Part shown: positions 42,516 to 53,905 of the stretch, one piece after another | How the letters are laid out: every line of letters starts with the position of its first letter | Numbering within the stretch: the first letter of the stretch is position 1 | Assembly: GCA_951812325.1 (NCBI GenBank) | Contig: OX638294.1 | Location: 2,334,859 to 2,398,858, forward strand | Direction: 5' to 3' | Origin: an uncultured Thermoanaerobaculia bacterium | Lineage (GTDB): Bacteria > Acidobacteriota > Thermoanaerobaculia > Multivoradales > Multivoraceae | Length of the DNA: 64,000 nucleotides | Translations under genes and position numbers: made by a program | The notes under the pieces: generated by a model | The model's input: only the letters and a program-made list of their open reading frames with translations | Database searches by the model: none | What the model was told of the DNA's origin: nothing

Positions 42516-43247
42516 ATGACGAACCCCGAAGCCAAGAGCCCCACCGCCGACGCACGCACGGGCCGGCGCGAGGCCAACGTGGCGGCGCGACGCCAGCGCA
42601 TCCTGGAGTCTGCCCGTAAACTGCTCAAGGAAGCAGGTCCCGAAGGGCTTTCCATGCGCAAGCTGGCCCGCCAGGCCGGATTGAGCGTGACCACGCTCTA
42701 CAACCTCCTGGGCTCCCGCGAGCAAATCCTGCAGGCGCTGATCAGGGACTCCGTCGGGCGGCTCGAGGAGCCCGCGCCCGATGCTCGCCGTACCCGCGAC
42801 CCGCTGCGACGGGCGTCGAGAGCGATGGAGGGCATCCTCCAGTACGTCATCGACAACGGAGACCTGCTGCGGCCGCTCATCGCGGCCGACTTCCGGACCG
42901 GTTCCTGGTCAAGACTCGTCGAGCAGGACGAGGGCGCGCACTTCAGGTCTTCCAAGGAAGCCGTTCGCGCCGCGATCACCGCGGCCCTCGAAGGCGGCCA
43001 ACTGCGGAACGTGGTCGGCCTGAAGTTCCTCGAGATACAACTCCATGTGGCCTGGGAACTGGCTCTCGACCTCTGGGCATTCGGCGTTCTCGACGACGAG
43101 GCCTTCCGGCTCAGGAGCCTCAGCGGCTTCTACGTGACCCTGCTCGCTTTCGCGGAGCCGCAGGTGCGACCCCGCATCGAGAAAGAGCTTCGCCGTCTCG
43201 AACGCAGGCACTCCGCGGTGGGTGCGCGCCGCAAGCGCGTCGAGTAA
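42516..43247 (+). CDS. TetR-family transcriptional regulator
   Basis: A 243-residue regulator. The N-terminal helix-turn-helix (residues about 24-70) reads ARRQRILESARKLLKEAGPEGLSMRKLARQAGLSVTTLYNLLGSREQIL, a textbook TetR DNA-binding domain. The C-terminal ligand domain (about 90-225) is helical and unassigned. It lies 33 bp upstream of a sugar kinase-epimerase-aldolase run on the same strand and may control it. An operator candidate lies 140 bp upstream. Confidence 0.9.
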   Translation: MTNPEAKSPTADARTGRREANVAARRQRILESARKLLKEAGPEGLSMRKLARQAGLSVTTLYNLLGSREQILQALIRDSVGRLEEPAPDARRTRDPLRRASRAMEGILQYVIDNGDLLRPLIAADFRTGSWSRLVEQDEGAHFRSSKEAVRAAITAALEGGQLRNVVGLKFLEIQLHVAWELALDLWAFGVLDDEAFRLRSLSGFYVTLLAFAEPQVRPRIEKELRRLERRHSAVGARRKRVE

Positions 43248-43279
43248 GCAGGTTGCGCAGGTTTGCAGGGTAGACGCGT

Positions 43280-44305
43280 TTGAAGGGCCCCCTGGAGGTC
43301 GTCGGACTCGGCCTCGCGATCGTCGATGTCGTGTTGCGGGTCGACCGCATGCCGGAGTGGGACGACCCTCGCGGTCTGCTGGACTTCGCTCTCGCCGACG
43401 GCGGGCCCGCCGGCACGGCGTGTTTCGTCGCCTCGACGTTCGGGCTGCGCACCGGCTTCGTCGACACGGTGGGTGACGACGAACTCGGCGAGCACCGCAG
43501 GCGGTCGCTCGAGCGTGGCGGCGTGGACACCAGCCGCCTCGTGCCGCGGGAGGGACCCGAGGACCACGTGGTCGTCGTCTACGTCGACGCGTCGACGGGC
43601 GAGCGGGTGTTCTCGTTCCGGCAGGGGTTCCTGTCGCGGCCCCTGGCCGCCGCTGAACTCGACCGCGAGTACATCGAGTCGGCTCGGATCCTTCACCTCG
43701 ACGGCAGTCAGGCCGAAGCCGCCCTCGCCGCGGCGCGCTGGGTGAAGCGGGTGGGCGGCACGGTGGTGCTGGATGCGGCCGCCACCAGCCGCAAGGTGCT
43801 CGAACCGGCCCGCGCCCTCGTGGCCGAGACGGACGTCCTGATTTGCGGCTCGGGCTTCGCGCCCATGCTCACCGGGGAAGACGACATCCGGGAAGCGGGT
43901 CGCGCCGCCCTCGACCTCGGACCGCGAGTCGTCGTGCAGACCGAGGGCGCCGCGGGCAGCTACACGGCAGCCCGACAAACTGGCGCCGGCGACGCCGAGT
44001 TCCACACTCCCGCGTTCGAGGTGGACGTCGTCGACACGACGGGTGCGGGCGACACCTTCCACGGCGCCTACCTCGTCGGGCTCGCCAGGGGCTGGAGCCT
44101 CGAACGCTGCGCGTCGTTCTCGTCGGCGGTCGCGGCGCTTCACTGCACCGTGCTGGGCAACCGCAGGGGGATTCCGTCGATGGACGAGGTGGAGGCCCTG
44201 ATGGCCGCAAAGCCTGCGGCCCCGCGCCGCACCGCAGAACCAGTGGAACCCGGCGTCGGCAACCCGCGGCAGAAACCCGCGGCGCCCGCGGCAGCTTCAC
44301 CCTGA
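43280..44305 (+). CDS. PfkB-family carbohydrate kinase
   Basis: A 341-residue ribokinase-type kinase starting with TTG. It has the N-terminal VVGLGLAIVDVVLRVDRMP, the Gly-rich GGPAGTACFVASTFGLRTGFVDTVGDDELG (about residues 40-70), and the C-terminal PfkB signature DTTGAGDTFHGAYLVGL (about 254-270) with the catalytic Asp in GAGD. It phosphorylates a sugar with ATP. With the epimerase and aldolase that follow, a ketose kinase feeding a ketose-phosphate aldolase is likely. The last 30 residues (Pro/Ala-rich) extend past the domain. Confidence 0.88.
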   Translation: MKGPLEVVGLGLAIVDVVLRVDRMPEWDDPRGLLDFALADGGPAGTACFVASTFGLRTGFVDTVGDDELGEHRRRSLERGGVDTSRLVPREGPEDHVVVVYVDASTGERVFSFRQGFLSRPLAAAELDREYIESARILHLDGSQAEAALAAARWVKRVGGTVVLDAAATSRKVLEPARALVAETDVLICGSGFAPMLTGEDDIREAGRAALDLGPRVVVQTEGAAGSYTAARQTGAGDAEFHTPAFEVDVVDTTGAGDTFHGAYLVGLARGWSLERCASFSSAVAALHCTVLGNRRGIPSMDEVEALMAAKPAAPRRTAEPVEPGVGNPRQKPAAPAAASP

Positions 44306-44325
44306 ATGGTTCCCGGGAGAGACGC

Positions 44326-45375
44326 ATGGGAAGAATCGGCATCACCTTCAACTACTGGGGCAACGACTGGATGGAGGACATCGAGGAGTACGAGCGCCGG
44401 ATGGCCCGGGCGGCCGCGATTGGCTTCGACCTGATGTCCTTCTCCCAGGACGTGCTCTTCCTGTACACGCCGGAGCAGAAGAAGCGCTTCCTCGGCACAG
44501 CCGCCGAACACGGGATCAGGATCAACTACATGGCGGGGCTCGGCCCGAAGCAGGACATCAACTCGGACTTTGAGGAGGACCGGCGCCGGGGCGTCGCCCA
44601 CCTGCGCGCCCTCGCCGAGAAGGCGAGCGAGATGCAGCAGATAGCCGGGGGCGGCGGCGCCGACGTCGGCGGCGCGATCACCGGCGTCATGCGCCAGGGG
44701 CTTGACGGCCGCGACAAGGAGCGCTGCCGGGCCCACGCCGCGGCGGCCATGCGCGAGGCGACGAAGACCGCCGAGGACCTCGGCGTGACCTTCCACCTCG
44801 AGGTCCTGAACCGCTTCGAGCACTTCCTCATCAACACCTGCGACGAGGCGCTGCGCTTCATCGACGAGGTGGGCAGCCCGAACCTGAAGATGATGCTCGA
44901 CACGTACCACATGAACATCGAGGAGGACTCGCTCGGCGAGGCGATCATGCGGGCCGGCGACCAGCTCGGCACCTTCCACATCGGCGAGAACAACCGCCGT
45001 CCGCCCGGCCGGGGCCACATTCCCTGGGACGAGGTCGTTGCGGCGTTGCGCGCGATCGACTTCGACCGCGACACGGTGATGGAGCCGATCGTCCACACGG
45101 GCGGCGGCGTCGGCAACCTGCTCGCGGTGTGGCGCGACATGACGGACGACCGCGACCTTGACGAAGCGGCGCGGGAAGGGCTCGAGTTCTACCGCGCCAG
45201 GCTGGCGGCCGCTCCGGCTGCGGACCGGACCGGCCACCGGCAGGAAGCCGCCGAGAAGATGATGCAGCTGCCGCAGCGCAACCGCCGGCAGGACACGCTG
45301 GTCGTTGCAGGCGCCCCCCGGGACAGGCCTCGCACCGAGTCCGGCCCGAAGCAGCGCAACGAAGGCCAATCGTGA
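44326..45375 (+). CDS. Ketose 3-epimerase (D-psicose/D-tagatose 3-epimerase-like)
   Basis: A 349-residue TIM-barrel sugar epimerase. The metal-binding quartet of ketose 3-epimerases is visible: Glu in FHLEVLNRFEHFLINT (about 158), Asp in MMLDTYHMNIEED (about 191), His in GTFHIGENNRRPPGRGHIPW (about 217), and Glu in VMEPIVHTGG (about 252). These match D-psicose 3-epimerases, which interconvert ketohexose C3 epimers with Mn2+ or Co2+. The last 60 residues (after EFYRARLAAAP) are a low-complexity tail. Its stop overlaps the aldolase GTG start (GTGA). Confidence 0.88.
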   Translation: MGRIGITFNYWGNDWMEDIEEYERRMARAAAIGFDLMSFSQDVLFLYTPEQKKRFLGTAAEHGIRINYMAGLGPKQDINSDFEEDRRRGVAHLRALAEKASEMQQIAGGGGADVGGAITGVMRQGLDGRDKERCRAHAAAAMREATKTAEDLGVTFHLEVLNRFEHFLINTCDEALRFIDEVGSPNLKMMLDTYHMNIEEDSLGEAIMRAGDQLGTFHIGENNRRPPGRGHIPWDEVVAALRAIDFDRDTVMEPIVHTGGGVGNLLAVWRDMTDDRDLDEAAREGLEFYRARLAAAPAADRTGHRQEAAEKMMQLPQRNRRQDTLVVAGAPRDRPRTESGPKQRNEGQS

Positions 45376-46427
45376 CGACCGAATCGACCCTGGCCGCGAC
45401 CGCGCGGCGGATGGTGGCGCCCGGCAAGGGCATCTTCGCGGCCGACGTGCCCCTCAAGGGCCTCGTGCGGGGCTGGTGGGGCGAGTCGGCGCACGCCCGG
45501 ACCGAGGAGGACGCGGCCCACTTCCAGGAGATGATCTGCCGCACGGCCGGACTCGGCGAGCACCTGTCCAGCATCATCGTCTTCCCCGACGTGCTCGACC
45601 GGCGGGCTGGCGACGGCACGCCGCTGGCCGACCTCGTCGCGGAGCAGGGCGTGCTTCTCGGCATCACGCCGACCACGGGCTGGCAGCTCCTCGGAGGCTC
45701 CGAGCACGAGTACGTGCCCCGCGGCCTCGACGGACTGGCCAAGCGGCTTGAAGCCTGGCGCGAGCGCGGCGTGGCCTTCGTCAAGTGGCGGGTCGCGGCG
45801 CGCGTAAGGACGGGCCTTCCCACCGAGCGCGCGCTCGTTTCGAACGCCCGCAGCGTCGCCGAGTGCGCGGCGCTCGCGCACCAGTTCGGTCTCGTCCCGA
45901 TCGTCGAGCCCGAGGTCGAGATGAAGGGCGAGCACACGATCGAACGCCAGTTCGACGTCACCGAGCGGTTCCTGCATCGCACCTTCGAAGCCCTGTACGA
46001 ACACGACATCTTGCCCGAAGAGATCGTGCTGAAGACGAACATGGTCGTCTCGGGCAGTGACTGTCCCGAACAGGCCGGCGTGGACATCGTGGCGCAGGAG
46101 ACGCTGCGTTGCCTGCGCCGGGTCGTGCCGCCCGCCCTGCCGGGGATCGGTTTCCTGTCGGGCGGCCAGTCGGACCGCGACGCGACGGCCCACCTCGACG
46201 CGATGAACAGGCTGGCGCCGCAGCCCTGGGCGCTCAGCTTCTCGTTCGGCCGCGCGATCGGCCGCGCCCCGGTCGAGGCCTGGGACGGCAAGACCGACGA
46301 ATCGAGCGGGCAGACGGCGCTGCGCCACCGCGCCCGCATGAACGGACTGGCCACTCTGGGCGAGTGGTCGGCAGTGGCGGAGAAAGGAAACGGCCAGCGC
46401 CAACCGGCCGCTCGCCGCGATGAGTAA
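45372..46427 (+). CDS. Class I fructose-bisphosphate aldolase-like enzyme
   Basis: A 351-residue class I aldolase of the eukaryote/bacterial FBA type. Hallmarks are GKGIFAADV (usually GKGILAADE, with a substituted final residue), the phosphate-site Lys in VAFVKWRVA (about 139), VPIVEPEVEMKGEHT (about 177-190), and the Schiff-base Lys in IVLKTNMVVSG (about 221), and GIGFLSGGQSDRDAT. It cleaves a ketose phosphate into two trioses by a lysine Schiff base. Together with the epimerase and PfkB kinase it suggests breakdown of a less common ketose. The GTG start overlaps the epimerase stop. Confidence 0.9.
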   Translation: MTTESTLAATARRMVAPGKGIFAADVPLKGLVRGWWGESAHARTEEDAAHFQEMICRTAGLGEHLSSIIVFPDVLDRRAGDGTPLADLVAEQGVLLGITPTTGWQLLGGSEHEYVPRGLDGLAKRLEAWRERGVAFVKWRVAARVRTGLPTERALVSNARSVAECAALAHQFGLVPIVEPEVEMKGEHTIERQFDVTERFLHRTFEALYEHDILPEEIVLKTNMVVSGSDCPEQAGVDIVAQETLRCLRRVVPPALPGIGFLSGGQSDRDATAHLDAMNRLAPQPWALSFSFGRAIGRAPVEAWDGKTDESSGQTALRHRARMNGLATLGEWSAVAEKGNGQRQPAARRDE

Positions 46428-46571
46428 CGAGATGCCACGGATCCGGGAAAACGGTCGCGCCCCTGCATCGCGGAGCCGCCGCCGGGCCGAGCCGTGCCTT
46501 GCACCGCCCGTTGCGACCTGCCCGCATCACGCCGTAGTCGGAGGACACCCGGCCACGGAAAGGAGACTCCA

Positions 46572-47342
46572 ATGATCGACTTCGCAGGACACCACGTCGT
46601 TGACCTCAGCCCGCGCATGGTCGGACGGATCACCCGGCTCGACGGCACGGTCGAGGAGGGGAACAAGGACGTCTTCGGGCTTCCCTGGATCCTCGAAGAG
46701 GGCCGTGTCCCCTACGACGACACCCTCTACACCCTGATTGGCGGCAAGGAGGGCGACTCCTACTGGCCTCCCGGACGGGTCAGCGGCCACTGCGGGGGAT
46801 CGCACACCGAAGGCGGCAAGGGCCACATGGACCACTGGGAAGGTCTGCCGGACGGCATCCTCGGCCTGTGGGAGATGCCCCTCGACACGTTCTTCGGCCC
46901 GGCGGCGGTCTGCTACCTCGACCAGCTCGAGCCCGTCGAGCAGGAGAACGACGAAGGCGAACTCGTCAAGGTCGGCCAACCGATCCTGCCCGAGCACCTC
47001 ACAGGCGTCGGCAAGGGCGACATCGTCATCCTCGGCAGCCCGTTCCGCAACGGGGAGCAGCCCACCCTGCCGGCGGAAACGAGCAAGTGGCTCGCCGACA
47101 CGGGAATCAAGCTGCTGGCGGTCGGCTACCCCGGCATCCGCTTCGAGTCCGACTTCCAGACCCCGCAGCCCAAGAACTCACCGACCCACCGCAACATGCT
47201 GGGCAACAACATCCCGGTCTGCTACCCCCTCGTGAACGTGGAGAAGCTGAAGAAGGACCGCGCCTTCTACATCGGCATGCCGCTCAACGTGGAACGGCTG
47301 GAAGCGACCTGGGTCCGAGCACTGGCGGTGGAAGAGATCTAG
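46572..47342 (+). CDS. Cyclase-family (kynurenine formamidase-like) metal hydrolase
   Basis: A 256-residue protein. Its opening MIDFAGHHVVDLSPRMVGRI and the segment SGHCGGSHTEGGKGHMDHWEG resemble the putative cyclase/arylformamidase family (HxGTHxDxPxH motif), though the spacing is altered. GKGDIVILGSPF and LLAVGYPGIRFE fit the same fold. An AAAGGAGACTCCA leader precedes the ATG. It follows the aldolase by 144 bp on the same strand, so it may be in the same transcription unit and open or dehydrate a lactone/amide. The substrate is not evident. Confidence 0.72.
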   Translation: MIDFAGHHVVDLSPRMVGRITRLDGTVEEGNKDVFGLPWILEEGRVPYDDTLYTLIGGKEGDSYWPPGRVSGHCGGSHTEGGKGHMDHWEGLPDGILGLWEMPLDTFFGPAAVCYLDQLEPVEQENDEGELVKVGQPILPEHLTGVGKGDIVILGSPFRNGEQPTLPAETSKWLADTGIKLLAVGYPGIRFESDFQTPQPKNSPTHRNMLGNNIPVCYPLVNVEKLKKDRAFYIGMPLNVERLEATWVRALAVEEI

Positions 47343-47353
47343 CTGCACCGCCC

Positions 47354-47377
47354 GTGTGGCGCCTTCCGCGCCCACAC
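47354..47377 (+). terminator. Stem-loop after the sugar cluster
   Basis: GTGTGGCGC and GCGCCCACAC form a 9-bp stem with one bulged base, 11 bp after the stop codon. No T-run follows. The rest of the 209-bp convergent gap to carB shows nothing else. Confidence 0.4.
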
Positions 47378-47551
47378 CGCCCCACCGCCGTGGCGCAACT
47401 CATCGAGCACCCGGATGGGGGATGCCGGGCGCGGGAACACGGCTGATCCGCATCGTGCCCCACCTGCGCCACCGCGCGAATGCTGCGCCACTGCTGTCAC
47501 GGCCCCACCGGGGCTTTGCCGCGACGCCTGGTTGCTGTCGGACGGGGCCTT

Positions 47552-50764
<3,213 letters not shown>

Positions 50765-51190
50765 GAGCGCGCGGAGTGTACATGCAACCGGGCAGCCGCC
50801 GATGGAGACCTGTCCGCAGTGATTTCACCGACGGAGTGAACACCTGGGCCTCGAATACCGTATACTCTCCTGCATGGGCGGCACCGAGTCGCCGGCTTCA
50901 AGCCCCGACTCCCGTGTCGCCACCCACCGGGTTGCGACTGGACCGCGTCCGCGGCCAGAGGAACTGCAGCCCACCTTCCGGGCACCGCCCGGACCTGCCT
51001 CAGACCTTCATCTCCGCGCCGGCGGCCCAAATCGTCCGGCGCGCGATTCACACCAGGGAGGGGTTGCTTTCAAGCAACCCCTCCTTCCAATTCCGGCCGA
51101 CTGCCGCCACAGCCGGCACAGGGCGCCGCCGAGGCTCGACGCAGAGGGCTGGCACAGGAAGGCGGCGAGTCTGCTCCCCTTCGCGAGCCG
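50765..51190. other. 426-bp gap upstream of carB
   Basis: No gene that I can support. It contains an AT-richer patch with GTATAC at about 50860-50865 and a long perfect hairpin at 51057-51084. I could not find a convincing -35/-10 pair for carB. Confidence 0.5.
51057..51084. terminator. Perfect 13-bp stem-loop downstream of the LolC/E-like gene
   Basis: GGAGGGGTTGCTT and AAGCAACCCCTCC are perfectly complementary around a 2-base centre. It lies 107 bp past the stop codon of the minus-strand permease gene and could end that transcript before carB. Neither strand has a strong T-run (TTCCAATTCC on plus). Confidence 0.55.
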
Positions 51191-52444
51191 CTACTCCCAA
51201 CGCAGGGCGCGGGCAGGCTCGACTGCGGCGCCCATTCTCGCCGGCCACCAGCAGGCGAGGCCAGTCACCAGCAGGCTGAAGGCGGCCACCGCCAGCACAT
51301 CCAGCGCCTGCACGTCGAACGGAACGCTGCTGATGAAGTAGATCTGCGCCACGCCCGGATCGAACCGCACGAGTTCATAACGGGTGAAGATCACGCTGAC
51401 CAGGGCGCCGAGACCGATGCCCAGGCCCGTTCCCACAGCGCCCAGGCTCATCCCGCCGAGCAGAAACACGCGCTGCACGCGCCGGGGGCCGAGCCCCAGG
51501 GCGGCGAGAACGGCCGTGTCCCTGCCCCGTTCCCGAACCAGAACGACCAGCGCGGACGCGATGTTGAACGTCGACACGAGCACGATCAGGCCCAGAATCA
51601 GGAACAGGCCCCACTCCTGAAGCCGGAAAGCCGCGAAGATGTCGCGGTTGCCGAGACGCCAATCGGTCACCAGCGCATCGGCGCCGGCGAGCTCCTCGAC
51701 CCTCTCCCGCACGTCCGACACGGAAGCGCCGGGCGCGGTGGTCACTTCGAGGACCACCCGGCCTCCCCCGACAGCCACGGCCGTGTCCCGGTGAACCACG
51801 GCGTAGCTGCGGTCGTACTCGGAGTAGCCCGTCTCGAAGGTACCGGCGACCTCAAGCGTGCGGTAGGCCATTCGGGGTCCGGATGAACCCTGCGATCCGA
51901 TCGCCGTCAGGCGCACGACATCCCCGCGCGCCACATCCAGGGTGCGCTGAAGCTCGCGGCCGAGGACGATCGCTTCGATCCCCGCAGCGCCGCGCGCGAG
52001 CTGGCCTTCGTTCGCGCCGAAGGCCGAGTCGCCGGGCAGCACGCCCCGCGTCCAGACATCGACGCCCGCCCGATTGGCGCTGCTCGCCATCAGGCCGGCC
52101 CCGGCCACGGTCACGGAGACGCCGGCAACGCCCGCCACGGGCCGAAGACGCTCGGCGATCCGATCCGCAGCCACCGGGTCGTCCTGCGCCTCGCCGAGCG
52201 GCGAGACGAGCAGCGGACCCGCCTTGAGAAGTTGGCTCATCACACTGTCGCTGTAGCCGCTCATGAGCGCCATCGAGATGACCATCGCGGCAACGCCCAG
52301 CGCCGTCGATCCCAGAGCTGAACGCGCCGTGCCGCTGAGCAGCCGGCTGCGCGCGCCGAGCAGGTAGCGCGCCGCGATCCACCAGACCACACCGTCCGCC
52401 CCCCGGCCCGGCGGCGATGCGCCCCGACGGTCCGGGTCAGCCAC
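51191..52444 (-). CDS. LolC/LolE-type ABC transporter permease
   Basis: A 417-residue inner-membrane protein of the FtsX/MacB-like class. Its layout is that of LolC/E: one N-terminal helix (GSTALGVAAMVISMALMSG), a large periplasmic domain (about 70-270), then three C-terminal helices (WGLFLILGLIVLVSTFNIASALVVLV, GGMSLGAVGTGLGIGLGALVSVIF, ALDVLAVAAFSLLVTGLACWWPA). LolCDE extracts lipoproteins from the inner membrane. The GTG start overlaps the carA stop by 8 bp. No LolD ATPase gene is adjacent. Confidence 0.85.
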   Translation of the reverse strand: MADPDRRGASPPGRGADGVVWWIAARYLLGARSRLLSGTARSALGSTALGVAAMVISMALMSGYSDSVMSQLLKAGPLLVSPLGEAQDDPVAADRIAERLRPVAGVAGVSVTVAGAGLMASSANRAGVDVWTRGVLPGDSAFGANEGQLARGAAGIEAIVLGRELQRTLDVARGDVVRLTAIGSQGSSGPRMAYRTLEVAGTFETGYSEYDRSYAVVHRDTAVAVGGGRVVLEVTTAPGASVSDVRERVEELAGADALVTDWRLGNRDIFAAFRLQEWGLFLILGLIVLVSTFNIASALVVLVRERGRDTAVLAALGLGPRRVQRVFLLGGMSLGAVGTGLGIGLGALVSVIFTRYELVRFDPGVAQIYFISSVPFDVQALDVLAVAAFSLLVTGLACWWPARMGAAVEPARALRWE

Positions 52445-53507
52445 AGACCTGCAGAAACTCGCCGAACAGCCTGGCCGCGTCGTGCGGACCCGGCGCCGCC
52501 TCCGGGTGATACTGGACCGAGAAGATCGGTCTTCCTTCCGCCTTGAACGCCTCGACCGTGCCGTCGTTCAGATTGACCGCCGCCACCCTGCAGTCGTCGG
52601 GGAGGCTGTCCGCGTCGAGCGCGAAACCGTGGTTCTGACTCGTGATCGAGATCCTGCCGGTATCCTCGTCGCGCACCGGCTGATTGCCGCCGTGGTGGCC
52701 GAACTTCAGCTTGAACGTCCTGCCGCCCAGAGCCAGACCGAGGAGCTGGTGCCCCAGGCAGATGCCGAACACCGGCACCCTGGCCTCGATCAGCTCCCGC
52801 ACCTCGCGGATGATCGCGCGCAGCGGTTCCGGATCGCCAGGGCCGTTCGAGAGCACCACGCCGTCGACGCCCAGAGCCAGACACTCGCTGGCCGGCGTAC
52901 GCGCCGGCAGCACCGTGACCCGGGCCCCGTGCCGGACCAGTGAGCGGAGGATGTTCCGCTTGACCCCGAAGTCGTAGACGGCGAGCCGGACCTTCTCCTC
53001 GCCCTCCGGCTCCATTTCATACCGGGCCTCGCACGTGACTTCGTCGACGAGAGCCCGCCCCTCCATCGTCGGCTGCTGCCGCACCTCGCCGATCAGCTCC
53101 GCATCCGAACGCCGGCAACTCGTGATCATGCCGCGCATCGAGCCGAAGTCGCGTAGCCGGCGCACCGCGGCCCGGGTGTCGATGCCCGCCAGCGCCGGCA
53201 CGCCGTTCGTCCGCAGGTAGGCGCCCAAGTCGGTGTCTCCGGTACCGGACCGGCGGCGGGTGAATTCCCGCGCCACGAAGCCCTCGACCCAGACCCGATG
53301 CGATTCCTCGGCGGCGTCGCAGGTGCCGTAGTTGCCGATGTGGGGCTGGGTCATGATCACGATCTGTCCCCGGTACGAGGGATCGGTCAGGATCTCCTGG
53401 TAGCCCGTCATCGATGTGTTGAAGACGATCTCCGCGAAGCGGCTCCCTTCGACGAGCGACTCCCCGTGAAAGACCGATCCGTCTTCCAGAATCAGGCGGC
53501 CGCTCAC
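52437..53507 (-). CDS. carA: Carbamoyl-phosphate synthase small subunit
   Basis: A 356-residue glutamine amidotransferase subunit that hydrolyses glutamine to feed ammonia to CarB. The N-terminal CPSase domain begins LILEDGSVFHGESL and includes VVFNTSMTGYQEILTDPSYRGQI. The class I amidotransferase domain has VDGVVLSNGPGDPE, the nucleophile Cys in VFGICLGHQLLGLALG (about 243), and the His/Glu of VQYHPEAAPGPHD. GTG start, overlapping the mce stop (GTGA). It is followed by the permease gene rather than carB. Confidence 0.96.
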   Translation of the reverse strand: MSGRLILEDGSVFHGESLVEGSRFAEIVFNTSMTGYQEILTDPSYRGQIVIMTQPHIGNYGTCDAAEESHRVWVEGFVAREFTRRRSGTGDTDLGAYLRTNGVPALAGIDTRAAVRRLRDFGSMRGMITSCRRSDAELIGEVRQQPTMEGRALVDEVTCEARYEMEPEGEEKVRLAVYDFGVKRNILRSLVRHGARVTVLPARTPASECLALGVDGVVLSNGPGDPEPLRAIIREVRELIEARVPVFGICLGHQLLGLALGGRTFKLKFGHHGGNQPVRDEDTGRISITSQNHGFALDADSLPDDCRVAAVNLNDGTVEAFKAEGRPIFSVQYHPEAAPGPHDAARLFGEFLQVCG

Positions 53508-53905
53508 GACGCCGGCTCGGAGATCTCGACCAGCACACCGCCGGCGCTGCGGGGATGGACGAACTGGACCGTTGCGCCTTCCGCGCCCGGCCCCGGCCGC
53601 TCGCGCAGGAGTTCCACGCCGTCGCCGCGCAGGCGCCCGTCGTCCGTGCGGATGTCGTCACTCTTCAGACAGAGGTGGTGGATGCCCGGACCCCGACGCT
53701 CCAGGAAGCGCGCGACCGGCGAGTCGCCCGACAGCGGCTCCAGAAGCTCGATCCGGCTGCCGCCGCAGGGAATGATCGCGACCCGCACGCCCTCGTGCTC
53801 GACTTCCTCGATTCCGGCAACCGGCAGCCCCAGGTTCTCGTAGAACGTCCTCGCCTCCTCGATCGACGGTACGGCGATGGCGATGTGGTCGAGCGCGGTG
53901 ATCAT
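53504..53905 (-). CDS. mce: Methylmalonyl-CoA epimerase
   Basis: A 133-residue vicinal-oxygen-chelate protein. The opening LDHIAIAVPSIEEARTFYENLGL, central EVEHEGVRVAIIPCGGSRIELLEPL and IHHLCLKSDDI, and final VQFVHPRSAGGVLVEISE match methylmalonyl-CoA epimerase, with the metal-binding His and Glu residues in place. It converts (S)- to (R)-methylmalonyl-CoA in propionyl-CoA metabolism. It is coupled to meaB (ATGA overlap), which protects methylmalonyl-CoA mutase. The mutase itself is not in the window. Confidence 0.93.
   Translation of the reverse strand: MITALDHIAIAVPSIEEARTFYENLGLPVAGIEEVEHEGVRVAIIPCGGSRIELLEPLSGDSPVARFLERRGPGIHHLCLKSDDIRTDDGRLRGDGVELLRERPGPGAEGATVQFVHPRSAGGVLVEISEPAS

Noticed and set aside
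50838..50866. Plus-strand promoter ending in TATACT
   Set aside because: The -35 position reads GAACAC and no plus-strand gene follows.
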